This document shows, piece by piece, positions 26,428-35,125 of a stretch of 64,000 bases of DNA. The notes under the pieces are model-generated. The model was not told where the DNA came from, searched no databases, and saw only the letters and a program-made list of their open reading frames with translations. How positions within the stretch are numbered: the first letter of the stretch is position 1; each line of letters starts with the position of its first letter. This DNA comes from Bacteroidales bacterium UBA4788 (GTDB lineage Bacteria > Bacteroidota > Bacteroidia > Bacteroidales > VadinHA17), in assembly GCA_002402965.1 (NCBI GenBank), contig DHGW01000049.1:1-64000 (forward strand). Reading direction: 5' to 3'. Both the position numbers and the translations under genes were made by a program.

Positions 26428-27948
26428 ATGAGCAGCAACTTATATACAGAAGTAAGGAACGGATCAGGTCCGGTTGGGATCAGGGAGATCCCGGTACTTG
26501 ATTACGGCCGTTTTTATGAAGAGGTCATAAGTCTGCTTGGCAATGAGCGATACCACTGTCTGACCTACTTTTGTTACCCTGCGGGACCGGTCCTGAAGTT
26601 TATCTGCTGTATCGCCGATGACGGATCCGGGACGATCAGGATACTGAGCCACGAAAAAAGTGATGACGGAGCCCCGCTGCGCTCACTGACAGAGTCATGT
26701 TACGCGATGCATATCTTTGAGCGTGAGATACATGAGAACCATGGCGTGAAGTATGATGGGCATCCCTGGCTGAAGCCGGTGAGGTATCCGCACGACAGGG
26801 CTGACCGGCAGAATGTAATGGCCAACTATCCCTTTTATGAGATGGAGAGTGAGGAGCTTCACGAGGTGGGGGTGGGGCCCATTCATGCCGGTGTGATTGA
26901 GCCTGGTCACTTCAGATTCATCTGCAACGGAGAGAAGGTGCTGCATCTGGAGATACAGCTTGGTTACCAGCACCGGGGGATTGAAAAGCTCTTTGCTGAT
27001 GAAGTTGATGGGCTGCGCCGTGCGATGCTGGCGGAAAATATTGCAGGTGACACAGCTGTTGGTCACGGGCTGGCCTATGCCCAGCTTGCTGAGTCGCTTG
27101 CCGGATACATGCCTTCCGGTTCACTGCAGGCGGAGAGGTGCATCGCACTTGAGCTGGAGCGTATCGCCGTACATATTGGAGATACAGCTGCACTCTGTGG
27201 CGATGTGGCTTATCAGCTGGGTCAGGTGGCATCCGAGGCGCTGAGGACCGTGGTTATAAATACAACGCAGAGCTGGTGCGGTAACCGGTTCGGAAAAGGA
27301 TTGATTCGCCCGGGCGGGACAAATTTTCCTCTCGATGAAGAGATAGCCGGAGAGTTACTCAGGAACCTTGAGGTGGTTGACAGACGGTTCGGTACCGTGA
27401 CTGACTGCGTCTACACCCTGCCCAGCGTCCTGGGACGGTTTGAGGAGATAGGCACAGTCACACGTGCCCAGGCAATTGCAATTGGCGCCGTCGGAATGGT
27501 GGCGCGCACCTGCGGGGTGCCGAGGGACACACGTGCAACTCACCCCTTCCAGTATTACAGGCAAATGGCGATCACGCCGGCAATGCAGGAGAACGGAGAT
27601 GTGCTGGCGCGGGGGATGCTGAGGGCACTTGAGGTAAAGGAATCGGTGAAGATCATCCGCAGGCTGCTGGATGAGTGGCGGGCAGGAGAAAAGACAAGCG
27701 GACGACCCCGCTATGACCTCAGCTTCACTCCTGATAGTCTGGCGATCTCTGTAACTGAGGGTTGGCGAGGGGAGATCTGTCATGTGGCAGTCACCGACGG
27801 CGACGGCCGACCGGTGCTGTGGAGGATCAAGGACCCTTCAATGCACAACTGGATGGCATTGGCCCTGGCAGTACGCAACCAGGAGATATCTGACTTCCCG
27901 GTATGCAACAAGAGCTTCAATCTTTCATATTGCGGCAATGATTTGTAA
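26428..27948 (+). CDS. Fused NuoC/NuoD-like large subunit without [NiFe] ligands
   Basis: A 506-residue homologue of HyfG/HycE: a NuoC-like domain (about 1-130, ending HPWLKPVRYPHDR) fused to a NuoD/hydrogenase large-subunit domain. In [NiFe] hydrogenases four cysteines hold the metal centre; the first pair is in RVCGxC after the helix ending HRGIEKL. Here HRGIEKL is present at 182-188, but the site reads N204-I-A206-G-D-T209, so both cysteines are lost (A206 and T209). At the C-terminus the expected DPCxxC is replaced by LSYCGNDL, with at most one cysteine (C502). It therefore cannot bind a normal Ni-Fe centre. It may be an energy-converting hydrogenase-related (Ehr) protein; its substrate is unknown. 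Confidence 0.88.
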   Translation: MSSNLYTEVRNGSGPVGIREIPVLDYGRFYEEVISLLGNERYHCLTYFCYPAGPVLKFICCIADDGSGTIRILSHEKSDDGAPLRSLTESCYAMHIFEREIHENHGVKYDGHPWLKPVRYPHDRADRQNVMANYPFYEMESEELHEVGVGPIHAGVIEPGHFRFICNGEKVLHLEIQLGYQHRGIEKLFADEVDGLRRAMLAENIAGDTAVGHGLAYAQLAESLAGYMPSGSLQAERCIALELERIAVHIGDTAALCGDVAYQLGQVASEALRTVVINTTQSWCGNRFGKGLIRPGGTNFPLDEEIAGELLRNLEVVDRRFGTVTDCVYTLPSVLGRFEEIGTVTRAQAIAIGAVGMVARTCGVPRDTRATHPFQYYRQMAITPAMQENGDVLARGMLRALEVKESVKIIRRLLDEWRAGEKTSGRPRYDLSFTPDSLAISVTEGWRGEICHVAVTDGDGRPVLWRIKDPSMHNWMALALAVRNQEISDFPVCNKSFNLSYCGNDL

Positions 27949-27967
27949 ATAAACTAATTGCGGAGAA

Positions 27968-28720
27968 ATGCTAAAAGAAATCAAGATACTCGCCGATCAC
28001 GGAAAACAGTTTGTGCCCGATCTCCGGAATCAGCCTGTCTCTGCCCGTTTCAGGGGAAGGCCGGTAATCTCCGAGGATATTACATCAGAGCAGGCGGAGA
28101 AGGCTGCGGCAATGTGTCCGGCTGGTGCAATTGACAGGCGCAGCGGCGCTACTGACCTTGGCAGGTGCACCTTCTGTAACGAGTGTGCACTGATGCTGCC
28201 CGGGGTGTACCGTTTTACAAATGACTACCGTATTGCTGCAACAAGAAGAGAAAGCCTCGTGGTTAAGCCGGGCCAGTCAGATCAGCTCAGGATTGACGAG
28301 ACCGCAGTAAGAAAAGAGATTCGCAGGCTCTTCAGAAGGTCTCTCAAACTGCGCCAGGTCTCTGCCGGAGGGGACAACTCTTGCGAGATGGAGCTTGGGG
28401 CAGCGGGAAACGTAAACTTTGATATGGGCAGGTACGGTATTGAGTTCGTGGCCTCGCCCCGTCATGCCGACGGCATTGTGATCACCGGACCGGTATCTGC
28501 CAATATGGCTGAAGCTCTTGAAATTTGCTACGACGCTACTCCTTCACCAAAGGTTATAATCCTCGTCGGCACCGATGCCATCAGCGGCGGGCTCTTTGCC
28601 GGCAGCCCTGCGGTGAAGAGGAATTTCATAGAAAATCATCACATTGATCTTTACTTGCCGGGCAACCCGGCTCATCCGCTGACATTTATCAACGGGGTGA
28701 TGGACCTGCTTAAGCTTTGA
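27968..28720 (+). CDS. Ferredoxin-NuoB (HyfI) fusion subunit with degenerate cluster sites
   Basis: A 250-residue fusion: residues about 35-85 are a ferredoxin-type domain (C50-P-A-G-A-I, then C67-T-F-C70-N-E-C73) and residues about 125-250 a NuoB/HyfI-type domain (VITGPVSANMAEAL near 171). Of a 2[4Fe-4S] ferredoxin only the ligands of one cluster remain (C50, C67, C70, C73); the other set is gone. In the NuoB part three of the four N2-cluster cysteines are replaced: D136 (site normally C in GSCNGC), D203 (VGTDA for VGxCA) and N233 (GNP for GCP); only C139 remains. So the proximal cluster can hardly form. It is the last gene of the operon. Confidence 0.85.
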   Translation: MLKEIKILADHGKQFVPDLRNQPVSARFRGRPVISEDITSEQAEKAAAMCPAGAIDRRSGATDLGRCTFCNECALMLPGVYRFTNDYRIAATRRESLVVKPGQSDQLRIDETAVRKEIRRLFRRSLKLRQVSAGGDNSCEMELGAAGNVNFDMGRYGIEFVASPRHADGIVITGPVSANMAEALEICYDATPSPKVIILVGTDAISGGLFAGSPAVKRNFIENHHIDLYLPGNPAHPLTFINGVMDLLKL

Positions 28721-28834
28721 GTCTGCTGTCCTAAATATACTGATCGCAGGTTGGAATTGGGGAAAATATGGAATCTGCCTTCCTGAACGGGGCTTTTTAC
28801 TACCTTAGTTACTTCATTGCAACAACACTGTAAT

Positions 28835-30886
28835 ATGAAAAAGTACTTATTAATCGGAACGATTGCATTTATGGGAACAGCTCTATTTACCTCATGCGGG
28901 AGGGCCGGAGAGAAGGCCGCACCTGAGGCGGAATTCACCTGGGAGGTTGACAGGTTTGAAGATATCAGTGTGCTCAAATACCGTCTGCCGGGGTTCGAAC
29001 AGCTTACGGCAGGAGAGAAGGAGTTCATCTATTACCTGTCGGAGGCGGCACTCTGCGGCCGCGATATCCTGTGGGACCAGAACTTCAAACATAACCTGGT
29101 CATCCGCAAGACCATCGAAGCTATTATCGATACCTATGCCGGTGACCGCGAAAGCGATGAGTTCAAGGCATTCATAACATACGCCAAGAGGGTCTTTTTC
29201 GCTAACGGCATTCATCATCATTATTCGAATGACAAGTTCGTTCCGGGATTCCCGGCTGACTATTTCGCCATCCTGGTGAGCGGAACAGACGAATCGCGCC
29301 TGCCGCTGGGAGAGGGTCAGGATGCTGCTGTACTGGCATCAATGCTTACGCCTGTGATGTTTGATCCGTCGCTTTATGCGAGGAAGATTGACCAGTCGGA
29401 GGGGATTGACATGATCACCGCATCGGCCAATAACTTCTATGAAGGGGTGAACCAGGTCGAGGTGGAGGCCTATTACGCTTCTGTTGCTGATCCCGCTGAC
29501 CCCAGGCCGGTATCCTGGGGGCTGAATACCAAGGTGGTGAAGACGGACGGAAAGATGACTGAGATACCCTGGAAGAGCGGCGGCATGTACGGACTGGCCA
29601 TCGACAGGATCATTTACTGGCTGGAAAAGGCCCGAGGCGTTGCGCTGAGCGAAACACAAAAGAATGAACTGGACCTGCTGATTAAGTATTACAGGACAGC
29701 AGACCTCAAAACCTGGGATGAATACAATGTGGTCTGGGCCGGAAACACAGGCCTGTCTGTTGATTATATAAATGGATTTATAGAGACTTACGGTGACCCC
29801 CTGGGCATGAAGGCCACATGGGAGGCAGTTGTTGACTACAAGGACATGGAGGCCTCGAAGAGAACAGGTAAGATTACTGAGAATGCGCAGTGGTTTGAGG
29901 ATCATTCACCGGTAGATCCGCAGTATCGCAAGGAGAAGGTAACCGGAGTAGCAGCAAGTGTCATCAATGTTGCGATGCTGGGAGGCGACTGCTACCCTGC
30001 TTCACCCCTTGGCATCAACCTGCCCAACTCCAACTGGATCAGGACTGAAGCAGGCTCCAAGTCGGTCACCCTGGCAAACATAACGGATGCCAAGGATAAT
30101 GTGGCAAGAGGCAGCGGATTCCTTGAGGAGTTCGCCTTTGACCAGGCAGAGATTGACAGGGCGGTGCAATGGGGATCACTCTCTGATGCACTGCACACTG
30201 ATATGCATGAGTGCATCGGTCATGCCAGCGGCAAGCTTGCCCCGGGAACCGATCCCAACGCGTTGAAGAACTATGCGTCACCCCTTGAAGAGATGAGAGC
30301 CGACCTTTTTGCCCTCTACTTCATGATGGACCCGAAGATGACCGAGATAGGACTTATGCAGTCAGACGAGCCGGCAAAGGCACAGTACGACAACTATATA
30401 CGTAATGGTTTCCTGACACAGGTAGTAAGGATACAGCCAGGCAAAGATATCGAACAGGCTCACATGAGATGCCGCTCGGCCATCGTTCACTGGGTGTACG
30501 AAAAGGGAAAGGCTGACAATGTCATCGAGGTGATAAGGCGCGACGACAAAACTTATGTCAGGATCAATGACTACCAGAAGTTGCGCACCCTGTTCGGGGA
30601 GATGCTGAAGGAGGTTCAGAGGATTAAGTCAGAGGGCGACTTTGAAGCCGGCAAGGGCATGATTGAGAACTATGGCGTTAAGATTGACCAGGATCTTCAT
30701 ACAGAGATGCTGGAACGGTATGCAAAACTGAATCTTGCTCCTTACAGCGGGTTCGTAAACCCGGTGATGACTCCCGTAAAGGACAGCAACGGCAGGATCA
30801 CCGATGTGAAGATTGAATACTGCTCTGACTTCCTTGGCCAGATGATGGAATATGGCAGGAAATATGCCTTCCTGCCGGCATTGTGA
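28835..30886 (+). CDS. Dipeptidyl peptidase III (M49), lipoprotein
   Basis: Releases dipeptides from the N-terminus of oligopeptides with a zinc ion. The 683-residue protein has the M49 zinc motif H458-E459-C460-I461-G462-H463 and the second-shell/ligand region LEEMRADLFALYF (E485/E486). The HECxGH form with cysteine is known from Bacteroides enzymes. The start at 28835 gives a lipoprotein signal with a cysteine at 21 (ALFTSCG), so the enzyme is probably anchored in the envelope; human DPP III is cytosolic. It follows the Hyf-like operon after 114 bases on the same strand but has its own upstream region, so co-transcription is uncertain. Later, it may feed peptides to the POT transporter. Confidence 0.93.
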   Translation: MKKYLLIGTIAFMGTALFTSCGRAGEKAAPEAEFTWEVDRFEDISVLKYRLPGFEQLTAGEKEFIYYLSEAALCGRDILWDQNFKHNLVIRKTIEAIIDTYAGDRESDEFKAFITYAKRVFFANGIHHHYSNDKFVPGFPADYFAILVSGTDESRLPLGEGQDAAVLASMLTPVMFDPSLYARKIDQSEGIDMITASANNFYEGVNQVEVEAYYASVADPADPRPVSWGLNTKVVKTDGKMTEIPWKSGGMYGLAIDRIIYWLEKARGVALSETQKNELDLLIKYYRTADLKTWDEYNVVWAGNTGLSVDYINGFIETYGDPLGMKATWEAVVDYKDMEASKRTGKITENAQWFEDHSPVDPQYRKEKVTGVAASVINVAMLGGDCYPASPLGINLPNSNWIRTEAGSKSVTLANITDAKDNVARGSGFLEEFAFDQAEIDRAVQWGSLSDALHTDMHECIGHASGKLAPGTDPNALKNYASPLEEMRADLFALYFMMDPKMTEIGLMQSDEPAKAQYDNYIRNGFLTQVVRIQPGKDIEQAHMRCRSAIVHWVYEKGKADNVIEVIRRDDKTYVRINDYQKLRTLFGEMLKEVQRIKSEGDFEAGKGMIENYGVKIDQDLHTEMLERYAKLNLAPYSGFVNPVMTPVKDSNGRITDVKIEYCSDFLGQMMEYGRKYAFLPAL

Positions 30887-30908
30887 GCTTATTTATGAAC
30901 GCTGAAGC

Positions 30909-32108
30909 CTATTCATAATATTTCTTGTTCATCCGTTCAGTCTTCTTATTTTCCGAGAGTACGAGGTAAACGAGGTATACTGCTGTTATCACCAGTAATG
31001 CCGGTATGCTGTACCGGATGATGGTTGCTATGCTCACTCCGTCACCAGAAGCAGCAGGCGGATTGATAGAGTGACCGACATCAACACCGAAGAGGTTTTT
31101 GACAAAGAAAAGCATGAGGAATGCCAGCACACCGGCTGCAACCGGGGTGGTTATCCATCCTGAAGCGATGCCTCCAAGCACCTTGATGTTTATGTTTCTG
31201 ACCCCTTTATAGAGGCCGATGCCCAGCACGGAGCCCACTACCACCTGGGTGCTGGAGACGGGAACGAGGGGTATCGGCGGCAACCCTAACCTCACCATGA
31301 GACCAGAGAGTGAGGAGGATGAAAAAATGAACAGCACCAGCGCCTGGGACAAAACTACCACGAAAGCAGCCTCGGACGAGAGCTCCAGCAGGTTGTTGCC
31401 GACGGTCTGCATTACCTTTTTCGAGTAGGTGATAATTCCGGCAGCGATTGCTATGGCTCCCAGGAAGAAAAGCTGCTGGGCACCTGTAAGACTGAATATG
31501 CCAAAATCAGTTGCTTCCAGCGGGATACTTGGAACGAATACCCCCATTACGTTTGCTATGTTGTTAGCTCCCAGACTGTAGGCTCCGAATGCCCCGGCGA
31601 TCATCAATCCTTTCCTGAGCCATGACTCATATTTTATGAGGTGTACAGTTATTCTCCGTCTCGTGATCCTGACAAGGTGATAGAGGCCGTAGGCGAACAG
31701 TGCCCCGAGTACCGGACCTGTGATCCATGTGGTCACGATCTGGGTAAGTGCACGTGTGTCAACTGCATTGTTGGTAAAGAAGTTCCATCCGATTATGGCA
31801 CCCACTATTGCCTGTGTGGTGGAGACCGGCAGTCCGGCTCTGGTCATGAAATAGACCGTCAGCCCGGCGGCCAGTGCAACGGTGAATGCTCCCCCCATGG
31901 CGTTCACTGATCCGAGGCGGTCCAGCGTATCAGCGGCGCCTGATCCCTGCAGCACTGCTCCCAGTATTACAAAGGCGGATGCTATCACACCGGCCCTGGT
32001 GAATGAGACCATACGGGAGCCTACAGCCGAGCCGAACACGTTGGCTGCATCATTTGCGCCGAGTGTCCACCCCAGGAAGAGGCCGCTGGTGAGGAACAGG
32101 AAGATCAT
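30909..32108 (-). CDS. Inorganic phosphate transporter, PiT family
   Basis: A 399-residue membrane protein with about ten helices and the duplicated PiT signature: GANDAANVFGSAVGSRM at about 18-34 and GANNIANVMGVFVPS in the second half (about 178-192). PiT proteins take up phosphate (or metal phosphate) with protons or sodium. It is translated two bases after the stop of the DUF47 gene, which makes a standard pit operon. The overall length matches Bacteroidota PiT proteins. Confidence 0.93.
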   Translation of the reverse strand: MIFLFLTSGLFLGWTLGANDAANVFGSAVGSRMVSFTRAGVIASAFVILGAVLQGSGAADTLDRLGSVNAMGGAFTVALAAGLTVYFMTRAGLPVSTTQAIVGAIIGWNFFTNNAVDTRALTQIVTTWITGPVLGALFAYGLYHLVRITRRRITVHLIKYESWLRKGLMIAGAFGAYSLGANNIANVMGVFVPSIPLEATDFGIFSLTGAQQLFFLGAIAIAAGIITYSKKVMQTVGNNLLELSSEAAFVVVLSQALVLFIFSSSSLSGLMVRLGLPPIPLVPVSSTQVVVGSVLGIGLYKGVRNINIKVLGGIASGWITTPVAAGVLAFLMLFFVKNLFGVDVGHSINPPAASGDGVSIATIIRYSIPALLVITAVYLVYLVLSENKKTERMNKKYYE

Positions 32109-32110
32109 GA

Positions 32111-32761
32111 TCAGAGCATTTGCCTTATGGCCATCGATGCCAGGAGATCTGCCGCAGCCTGTGCGGAGTCTGAGATATTCTCAATGTGATGGGTGACGTA
32201 TCTTATGTGAGCCTTCTCAGCCAGTGAGAGGTCATGCATTTCATGAAAGACTTTCTTCTTCATCTGGAAGGCAGCCTTATCGGTCTCCCTCTCGAAGAAG
32301 TAGACTCTGATTAATTTCTCACGGACCAGGTGCGGCTCGCGGAAAAAGGCTCTTGCAGCAGGCATCAGTTCCTCTGCGGCATTGCCGGAGACCTCGGCCA
32401 GTGAGATGAAGTCGTGTGAAAGTGAAGCAGGCACGTAGGGCATCTCAACATAAAACTCGTTAAGTGATTTTTTGGCTGTGTCAATTATCTCGTCAAGCTG
32501 CCAGAGAAGCTTCACGATTTCACTCCGTTGCTGGGGCAGGATGGAGTGCACAATCATGTCATTCTCAATGCTTCGCTGAAGCTTATCAGCCTTACCTTCA
32601 AGGTCATCAATCTTGGAAATGTGATTCTGGAATGCATTGTTGTCACCGTTGACGTATGCCTTGATGCCCTCCTTGAAGATCAGTATCCCGATCTCAATGG
32701 TATCAAAGAATTCATCAATTCTTACAGTGAGTTCCCTGGTTGTGCGGGTGAATAGCGACAT
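32111..32761 (-). CDS. DUF47 / PhoU-like phosphate transport regulator
   Basis: A 216-residue all-helical protein of the DUF47 (TIGR00153) family, which is related to PhoU and found next to PiT transporters. Typical features: the TRELTVRIDEFFDTIEIGILIFKEGI start region, the EGKADKLQRSIEND helix and FERETDKAAFQMKK. It probably controls the PiT transporter in response to phosphate. The ATG at 32761 is chosen because the frame runs upstream into the nuclease gene on the same strand; only from here does the family begin. The pit gene starts two bases after its stop. Confidence 0.9.
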   Translation of the reverse strand: MSLFTRTTRELTVRIDEFFDTIEIGILIFKEGIKAYVNGDNNAFQNHISKIDDLEGKADKLQRSIENDMIVHSILPQQRSEIVKLLWQLDEIIDTAKKSLNEFYVEMPYVPASLSHDFISLAEVSGNAAEELMPAARAFFREPHLVREKLIRVYFFERETDKAAFQMKKKVFHEMHDLSLAEKAHIRYVTHHIENISDSAQAAADLLASMAIRQML

Positions 32762-32819
32762 CTGAGGGTCAGTGTTGGTTAGGGCAAATATATTAAGAAA
32801 AGAGCAGTGGCATGGCGTA

Positions 32820-34184
32820 TCAGAAATCAATAATTTTTTCCACCCTGTGATTCCTGAGGTAGCTCTTGATGATGACCTGAATGTCGCGATTATCTGCTGC
32901 CGGTTTAATACATTCATGCACCGCCAGAAGCCCGAATCCCACATCGTTGATGCTAAAAAAGCCAAAGCCGGCATACTTGCCGTTGACGATTTTGACTGCT
33001 GACCGTTCCTCCACGTCGCGTCCGTGGTCTATGATAAAAAAGTTCCTTTCCCTGAAGATAAATTCATCGAGGGCCATTAGAGCTCGCTCATTGTATGATT
33101 TCGGATCTTCCGTACCAGTGCATGCACCCCTGCAGAGGCCTACCTGGTGATGAAAACAGGCTCCTCCGGTCTCATACAGGCCGCAAAGTTTCTGGCAGAG
33201 GTTGTATGCGGTTATGATCTGCTCGAGCTTTCCCCGTGCCCTGTCGCGGGAGGTAAAAAGGGCAAGTGGCACCTCATCGTCGCTTACATTCCTGTAAGAA
33301 AACCTGATGTAGCCTTCTTTATCGGTATCGCTCCATATGCCCCAGCGGAATCCCGTTCGCCGCTGCGCCCTGTTGAAGCGCGGTTTTTTGCTTTTTATTT
33401 CGGCTGACTCCATCAGCAGGGCGATCAGCTCGCTGCCGGTCCTTTCCCAGGAAATGCCGGCTGTCATAGAGCGCATCTCCATCTCCCGGACGGAAGTGTT
33501 GTTGGAGAGATGGGTGTTAATTCTCTGGCTCAGGTTTCGGCTTTTCCCCACGTAGAGAATGTCACCCTTTTCGTCGTGAAAGAAGTAGATGCCAGGCTCT
33601 TCCGGAATATCCTTCAGGCTTTCCGGATTGAGGTCGGGATGAAGCTTTGCCGCCTTCCTGTTCCTGATCAGGCTGCCCGACCTTAGCGAGTTGTCCTTTT
33701 CAATCAGCAGTTCCAGAAGCCTGACCGTGGCAAGAGCATCACCAGAGGCCCTGTGCCTTCCGTTGATCGTGATCCCGAGGTCCTTGCACAGGTTGCCCAG
33801 ACCATACGACTTATGTCCAGGGAGGAGCTTTCTGCTCAGGGCTACGGTATCAAGCATCGGCCGTTTGAAATTATAGCCAAGCATGCTGAACTCCTGCCTG
33901 ATGAATGAGTAGTCAAACCTGGCATTGTGTGCCACAAAGACATGTTCCTCAGTGATCTCCACGATCCTGCGGGCCACCTCATAGAATTTCGGGGCATCCT
34001 CCACCATCTCGTTGGTGATGCCGGTCAGGGAGGTTATGAAGTATGGTATATTGCGTTCAGGATTGATGAGTGTTGAGTATTCCTCAACGATGCGCTCACC
34101 GTCATGGATGTATACGGCAATCTCTGTTATCCTCTCAAGCCTGGCGCTTCCCCCTGTTGTCTCTATGTCGATGACAGCATACAT
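32820..34184 (-). CDS. DnaQ-like 3'-5' exonuclease fused to GIY-YIG nuclease (UvrC N-terminal-like)
   Basis: A 454-residue fusion for DNA repair. Residues 1-165 are a DEDDh exonuclease like DNA polymerase III epsilon: D6 and E8 in DIETT, D91 in HNARFDY, H144 and D149 in RHRASGD. Residues 193-272 are a GIY-YIG endonuclease: GIY at 198-200, YVG at 211-213, catalytic E259 (LLMES) and KPRFN. Residues 325-360 hold cysteines C330, C334, C343, C351 and C355 spaced as in the UvrC cysteine motif that can bind an iron-sulfur cluster. The rest (to 454) is UvrC-like without a helix-hairpin-helix. This fusion exists in other bacteria as a Cho-like excision nuclease; the combination fits incision plus end resection. 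Confidence 0.92.
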   Translation of the reverse strand: MYAVIDIETTGGSARLERITEIAVYIHDGERIVEEYSTLINPERNIPYFITSLTGITNEMVEDAPKFYEVARRIVEITEEHVFVAHNARFDYSFIRQEFSMLGYNFKRPMLDTVALSRKLLPGHKSYGLGNLCKDLGITINGRHRASGDALATVRLLELLIEKDNSLRSGSLIRNRKAAKLHPDLNPESLKDIPEEPGIYFFHDEKGDILYVGKSRNLSQRINTHLSNNTSVREMEMRSMTAGISWERTGSELIALLMESAEIKSKKPRFNRAQRRTGFRWGIWSDTDKEGYIRFSYRNVSDDEVPLALFTSRDRARGKLEQIITAYNLCQKLCGLYETGGACFHHQVGLCRGACTGTEDPKSYNERALMALDEFIFRERNFFIIDHGRDVEERSAVKIVNGKYAGFGFFSINDVGFGLLAVHECIKPAADNRDIQVIIKSYLRNHRVEKIIDF

Positions 34185-34237
34185 CCCTTCAGGAAAGCAC
34201 TAAGATAACTACTTTTCAGGATGCTCCGGATTATTTA

Positions 34238-34245
34238 TAATTTTG
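34238..34245 (+). promoter_or_regulatory. Bacteroidota -7 promoter element upstream of aminotransferase gene
   Basis: TAATTTTG matches TAnnTTTG exactly. A TTTT/TTTC stretch at 34213-34217 sits about 20 bases upstream, near the -33 position. The start ATG lies 16 bases downstream. Confidence 0.5.
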
Positions 34246-34260
34246 AGAAAAATATGTGCT

Positions 34261-35088
34261 ATGGAGTGCTCTGGCCGCTTCTTCTTTCTTGACGGGGACA
34301 TTATGCCGGCAGGCAGCAATGACGAGATCGCTTCCGGTGATGCAGCCTTCTATGAGGTTATCAGAACCCGCAACGGCGTGCCGATTTTTTTTAATGATCA
34401 CATGAACCGTCTCAGAGAGGGCATCTCCACCAGGTATGACCTTCAGTCAGATATTGCTGCTGATGTCAGGCGAGGGCTGAACACACTGATCAGTCATGAT
34501 CTCCATGAGGAGATAAATGTGAGGGTGACCGTGACCTTTACCGGGCAGGATCAATCTCTTTGCATATGCTATATCCCATCTTCATATCCCTCTGAAGCGA
34601 TGATCAGGGATGGAGTGCCGCTCATTTTGTATCATGCCGAGCGTCTTGACCCGGGGGTAAAGATGCTGAACAACAGGCTGCGCCTCTCGGTAAATGAAGA
34701 GCTGGCGAGAAGGAAGGTTTATGAAGCCCTCCTGGTTAACCGCGAAGGACAGATCACAGAGGGGAGCCGGTCAAATATTTTCTTCGTCACAAACGATGGG
34801 ATCATACATACTGCTCCTGACAGCATGGTCCTTTCAGGCATCACCCGCAGGTATGTGACGGATATCATCAGGAGGGAAGGGATTCAACTGGTCTATGAAG
34901 CGGTGAGGGAGAAAGAGGCTGGCAGATTCAGGTCAGCCTTCATCACCGGAACCTCGCCAATGGTGCTGGCGGTACGGTCGGTAGAGGATCAGGCGTTTAT
35001 TGTGTCAGATCCACTCATCGGGAGGCTTCGCGAGGTTTATTCCACAATGGTGGAGAGGAGCATCAATGACTATCTGAAAGAATACTAA
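34261..35088 (+). CDS. Class IV (branched-chain/aminodeoxychorismate lyase-type) PLP aminotransferase
   Basis: A 275-residue PLP enzyme of fold type IV. The PLP-binding lysine is probably K134 (GVKMLNNRL), E168 in ITEGSRSNIFFV is the expected glutamate, and VLSGITRRYVTDI and FITGTSPMVLAV complete the pattern. Members act on branched-chain amino acids, D-alanine or aminodeoxychorismate. The order alone does not decide which. The ATG at 34261 is preferred; a TTG six codons upstream (34243) would overlap the promoter element. Whether it is PabC, joining folate synthesis with folP at the other end of the window, cannot be told. Confidence 0.82.
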   Translation: MECSGRFFFLDGDIMPAGSNDEIASGDAAFYEVIRTRNGVPIFFNDHMNRLREGISTRYDLQSDIAADVRRGLNTLISHDLHEEINVRVTVTFTGQDQSLCICYIPSSYPSEAMIRDGVPLILYHAERLDPGVKMLNNRLRLSVNEELARRKVYEALLVNREGQITEGSRSNIFFVTNDGIIHTAPDSMVLSGITRRYVTDIIRREGIQLVYEAVREKEAGRFRSAFITGTSPMVLAVRSVEDQAFIVSDPLIGRLREVYSTMVERSINDYLKEY

Positions 35089-35100
35089 GGAGAAAATCTG

Positions 35101-35108
35101 TATATTTG
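35101..35108 (+). promoter_or_regulatory. Bacteroidota -7 promoter element upstream of the 95-residue gene
   Basis: TATATTTG is an exact TAnnTTTG match, 17 bases before the ATG at 35126. No clear -33 box. The preceding gene ends only 12 bases upstream. Confidence 0.5.
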
Positions 35109-35125
35109 TATCAAAATCAACACCA

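Noticed and set aside
26428..27948. Call as a group 4 [NiFe] hydrogenase catalytic subunit
   Set aside because: Both N-terminal metal cysteines are replaced (A206, T209) and at most one C-terminal cysteine remains; no hydrogenase maturation gene (hypA-F) is in the window.
29339..29905. A 188-codon open frame on the minus strand within the dipeptidyl peptidase III gene
   Set aside because: It lies wholly inside a gene with clear family motifs, shows no domain and no start signal; an antisense shadow.
34261..35088. Firm assignment as PabC (aminodeoxychorismate lyase)
   Set aside because: Class IV motifs do not separate PabC from branched-chain or D-amino acid aminotransferases, and folP is more than 33 kb away.
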